From: Chrysoperla carnea
Taxonomy: Eukaryota; Arthropoda; Insecta; Neuroptera; Chrysopidae
DNA: 64,000 nucleotides
Reading direction: 5' to 3'
NCBI RefSeq assembly: GCF_905475395.1
Contig: NC_058339.1
Span: 49,051,172 to 49,115,171, forward strand
In this document: positions 62,599-64,000 of the stretch, piece by piece
Numbering within the stretch: the first letter of the stretch is position 1
Layout of the letters: every line of letters starts with the position of its first letter
Position numbers and translations under genes: made by a program
Notes under the pieces: generated by a model
What the model was told of the DNA's origin: nothing
What the model saw: the letters and a program-made list of their open reading frames with translations, nothing else
The model's database searches: none

Positions 62599-64000
62599 TT
62601 TAAGTTCTATACCAATATACCACATTGGTTCTTATGAAAAAGAACACCTTTTTGTCACACCTCACATGTTTGGTTATTTTTTATAATTTGAATATTATAC
62701 TAGAATAAAATTATTTAATTCTAGTAAAATGAAATATTATTTTCTAGTGAATTCATTATATTACAAAACTACTTATGTAAAAAATATCCTAAACTAATCA
62801 TTTTTGCATGCCTAGGTGTTTCAAAAATTAAATCAATTGTTTATTTTCACTTGTTTTTTCATTAAGTTCAATATTTATCGACAATTTACAACTTAACTTA
62901 AATACAAAATAATCTCAAATTTTGTATTTAAGGCTGATGTCTTGTTACTTATTAAGGATATTATAATACAATTACCATGGAAATTTGAAGTCGATTAACT
63001 AGAGAAAAATTAAATTAAAGTTCGGATAATTAACATGAAGAGCATAGGAGAAGAGGTGTTTTTAACAAGTTTTTTAATTTTAGAAAAAATAAAACTAGAT
63101 TTAAAACTTTTTCAAAAAAAAAACCAACTGAGCATTAATGTACTTGTTCTGAGTTAAAAAAAAAATAACAAAACAAAATTATTAACCGTTTAATTTCTGA
63201 GATATACTTACTCAAAGTTCATGAATTTTATTGTATACTATACAATATTTTTATTTATTGTATATAAAATTATATGTATACATTTTATTTTTTACGAGAA
63301 TATTTCCGCATTGTACATAAGAGTTAAAAGTAACGCATTGGTTAACTACGCATTTGTAGTATAGTTAGTTATACATGCTTTTATAAGTGTGATCCAAAAC
63401 ATTTTTACAATATTGTACGGAGACTATCTCGTAATTGGTAAATCGGATTCAAAAACTACAAAGAAACTTCTTACAAGTTATACTCTATATAGTCCATATC
63501 ACTCACTCTGCTAGCCTGGTCTTTTAACGTCATAGTTACGGTATACACCATATTCAATATTCGTGATAGTATACGGTTAAGTTTATAATGACTAAATGTA
63601 AAATGATATAACATTTATAGCCAAAGTTGTTTGAATAGTAAATATTAATATTATAAAATAACTTTATTATACAATATTTTATTAAATATCCAATGATCGA
63701 TATCCAAAAAGTAATCGTAATTCAATGTAACCTTTTCATATTTTTTTAACAGACAGATTTAATGGAAATTGTCGATGGTAAAATCATAGTGATTACAATG
63801 CATTTAAAAAATAAATAAAGTTTTGGCATTTGGACACGAAGAAAACGTAATTATTTACAATTCCTCCATGCCAAACTCATCCAAATGCCATTTGTCACTA
63901 TTTTCTCTGAGATATAGCAACGTCTTTCTTTAATTTTTTTTTTCAATCGTAAGAACGAATATAATTTTTTCGATAGAAAATATTGAATATTATACTGTTT
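62599..64000. other. Gene-free end of window
   Basis: AT-rich. At about 62826-62862 there is a short inverted fragment of the family A head (CAATTGTTTATTTTCACTTG), and a similar fragment lies at about 43195-43216. Otherwise nothing recognised. Confidence 0.55.

Overview
The window is nuclear DNA of an insect or close arthropod relative. It is strongly AT-rich, the genes have GT-AG introns (two of them only 67 and 81 nt), conserved metazoan genes sit far apart, and much of the rest is dispersed repeats and inverted-repeat (foldback/MITE-like) elements. I cannot name the species. Reading frames in the bulk of the window are short and AT-driven; almost all are chance.

Layout. 1-10.5 kb: gene-free, with two copies of a ~570 bp dispersed repeat (family A), a TA-flanked inverted-repeat element (7.1-8.5 kb) and a small MITE-like element (9.4 kb). 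10.58-12.46 kb: a mobile element with ~570-630 bp terminal inverted repeats around a reading frame with a very acidic tail. 13.9-15.0 kb: the last exon of an unrecognised protein followed on the same strand by a complete three-exon LSm5 gene. 16.3-17.9 kb, minus strand: a decayed non-LTR retrotransposon tail and a two-exon THAP/zinc-finger gene. 18.0-23.3 kb: no gene seen.

23.36-56.1 kb, minus strand: one large gene dominates the window, an SLC4 anion exchanger of the AE1/AE2/AE3 (Cl-/HCO3- exchanger) type, resembling insect Ae2. I could chain eight exons in phase (1319 codons plus stop); the first coding exon or exons lie upstream and were not found. Two further exons appear to belong to it: an alternative first coding exon at 39.1 kb (44 nt, phase-matched to the exon at 32.5 kb) and a 156-nt phase 0-0 cassette exon at 29.5-29.7 kb. 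If real, the locus makes long and N-terminally short exchangers from separate promoters, as vertebrate SLC4 genes do. Its introns hold MITEs, family A copies, two copies of a hairpin-forming repeat, a possible tRNA-derived SINE and a six-copy 316-bp tandem array carrying a palindromic TGACGTCA in every unit.

56.1-64 kb: no gene recognised; a TA-flanked element with ~250 bp inverted arms, small direct duplications, repeat fragments and a perfect 57-bp inverted repeat.

Nothing here is a prokaryote-style system, CRISPR array or operon. The most noteworthy items are the two candidate alternative exons of the anion exchanger, the long-inverted-repeat element with subterminal repeats and an N-terminally truncated reading frame, and the tandem array.
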